7,266 nucleotides of DNA, from contig JABHQB010000132.1 of NCBI GenBank assembly GCA_018695965.1, positions 1-7,266 of the forward strand, given 5' to 3'. Position numbers and translations under genes: made by a program. Numbering within the stretch: the first letter of the stretch is position 1; each line of letters opens with the position of its first letter. This document shows, in pieces, positions 6,538 through 7,266 of this stretch. The notes under the pieces were generated by a model. It was given only the letters and a program-made list of their open reading frames with translations. It searched no databases and was not told where the DNA came from. The stretch comes from Flavobacteriales bacterium (GTDB lineage: Bacteria > Bacteroidota > Bacteroidia > Flavobacteriales > BACL11).

Positions 6538-7266
6538 ATGAAAAAACTTTTACTACTATTACTATGCGTGCCTTTGATTGGATTGGGGCAGGGATGGGAG
6601 AAAACATTTGGATGGAGTAATGAAGACTATAATGAAATAGGTTATTCTGTTCAGCAGACCACTGATTTGGGATTTATCATTACAGGAGTAGAGTTATATA
6701 CTGAAGACATGCCTCCATATGAAGATTATTCTGATGTATATCTCATAAAAACAGATAGTAGCGGAATAGAACAATGGAGTAAAAGATTTGGGGAAGAATA
6801 TTATAATGATGTAGGTTATTCCGTTCAACAAACCACAGATGGAGGATATGTAATTACAGGATATACAGAATCTTTTGGGAATGGATCGGCTGATGTTTAT
6901 CTTATAAAAACAGATGCAAATGGAATAGAACAATGGAATAAAACATTTGGAGGAACAGATAATGATTATGGTGCGTCCGTTCAACAAACCACAGATGGAG
7001 GATATATAATTGCAGGATATACATACTCTTTTGGAAATGGATCGGCTGATGTCTATCTTATAAAAACAGATGCAAATGGAATAGAACAATGGAATAAAAC
7101 ATTTGGAGGGACAAGTACTGATTATGGTGCGTCCGTTCAACAAACCACAGATGGTGGATATATAATTACAGGAGAAACAAGATCTTTTGGGAATGGGTCG
7201 GTTAATGTCTATCTTATAAAAACAGATGCAAATGGAATAGAACAATGGAATAAAACATTTGGAGGG
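6538..7266 (+). CDS. Secreted tandem-repeat (probable beta-propeller) protein, N-terminal part, runs off right edge
   Basis: The frame from the ATG at 6538 stays open to the window end (243 codons), so the protein is incomplete. It starts with a signal peptide (KK, six leucines, CVPLIGLGQ; cleavage probably beside Q18), so it is exported. The mature part consists of repeats of about 60, 53, 52 and 52 residues, each built as W-x-K-x-FG, then YG/YS-x-SVQQTTDGGY, I-I-T/A-G-Y/E-T, SFGNGS, and DVYLIKTDANGIEQ. A fifth unit begins at the edge. Repeats of this TDGGY..(A/T)G / D.YLIKTD..G type are widespread in secreted Bacteroidota proteins and are expected to form beta-propeller blades, often with a C-terminal type IX sorting domain, which cannot be seen here. 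Function is unknown; adhesion or surface display is only a guess. It begins 35 bases after fabI with no clear promoter or terminator between them. Confidence 0.85.
   Translation, partial: MKKLLLLLLCVPLIGLGQGWEKTFGWSNEDYNEIGYSVQQTTDLGFIITGVELYTEDMPPYEDYSDVYLIKTDSSGIEQWSKRFGEEYYNDVGYSVQQTTDGGYVITGYTESFGNGSADVYLIKTDANGIEQWNKTFGGTDNDYGASVQQTTDGGYIIAGYTYSFGNGSADVYLIKTDANGIEQWNKTFGGTSTDYGASVQQTTDGGYIITGETRSFGNGSVNVYLIKTDANGIEQWNKTFGG
6772..7266 (+). repeat. In-frame tandem repeats of about 156 bases
   Basis: Units begin at CAATGG at 6772, 6931, 7087 and 7243, giving lengths of 159, 156 and 156 bases plus the start of another unit. By eye, the units at 6931 and 7087 differ at about 15 of 156 positions, and many differences fall at variable codons (for example TAT/GAA and TAC/AGA). 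Stretches such as the DNA coding for SVQQTTDGG and YLIKTDANGIEQW are almost invariant. A more diverged 60-codon unit precedes them at 6595-6774. The pattern points to recent duplication or gene conversion. The array continues past the window end. Confidence 0.9.

Noticed and set aside
6538..6594. Cys10 of the repeat protein as a lipoprotein attachment site
   Set aside because: The residue before Cys is Leu rather than Gly, Ala or Ser, and the hydrophobic core continues beyond it to LIGLGQ, which fits an ordinary signal peptide.
6694..7245. Long open frame of 183 codons on the minus strand with a repeated cysteine-rich product
   Set aside because: It is the antisense of the tandem-repeat gene. 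Because the repeats are a multiple of three bases, one stop-free antisense frame is copied in every unit. The plus-strand frame has a signal peptide and a recognised repeat type; the antisense product resembles nothing I know.
6772..7266. Regular repeats as a CRISPR array or satellite
   Set aside because: The period is 156-159 bases, always in frame with an open coding region, and there are no short identical repeats separated by unique spacers.

Overview
The window looks like a piece of chromosome from a member of the Bacteroidota, most likely Flavobacteriales. The DNA is clearly AT-rich. Two of the three likely promoters carry the Bacteroidota -7 element TAnnTTTG, and the third has a one-mismatch version. 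Several proteins are lineage-specific: an Rpb6-like long omega subunit, a DUF4835 protein, and a CoaBC with a PAMDLDMY motif. The gene order bamD, rpoZ, coaBC, DUF4835, recN is, as I recall it, common in Flavobacteriia.

Layout. Positions 1-567 (minus strand) hold the N-terminal 189 codons of a POT-family peptide transporter that runs off the left edge. A 166-base divergent intergenic region (568-733) carries candidate promoters on both strands and a perfect 18-bp palindrome. From 734 to 5630 there is a tight plus-strand operon: bamD (outer-membrane assembly lipoprotein), rpoZ (RNA polymerase omega), coaBC (coenzyme A synthesis), a secreted DUF4835 protein and recN (double-strand break repair ATPase). 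Neighbouring genes overlap by 4, 8 and 1 bases, then are separated by 2. After a 38-base gap with its own consensus -7 box lies fabI (5669-6502), the enoyl-ACP reductase of fatty acid synthesis. From 6538 to the right edge runs the 5' part of a secreted protein made of 52-60 residue repeats, probably a beta-propeller. Its last complete repeats are nearly identical at the DNA level.

How the genes fit together. Most of the block is housekeeping. It touches envelope building (BamD, FabI, probably DUF4835), cofactor supply (CoaBC makes 4'-phosphopantetheine, the precursor of CoA and of the acyl-carrier group used by FabI), transcription (omega) and DNA repair (RecN). The grouping looks like a conserved growth-linked operon rather than a single pathway. 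The repeat protein may be a type IX secretion client, but the C-terminal signal that would show this lies outside the window.

I do not see a convincing new biological system. The points most worth checking are two active-site substitutions in the decarboxylase half of CoaBC, the palindrome in the divergent promoter region, the recently amplified repeats in the last gene, and the extra N-terminal hydrophobic segment of the transporter.
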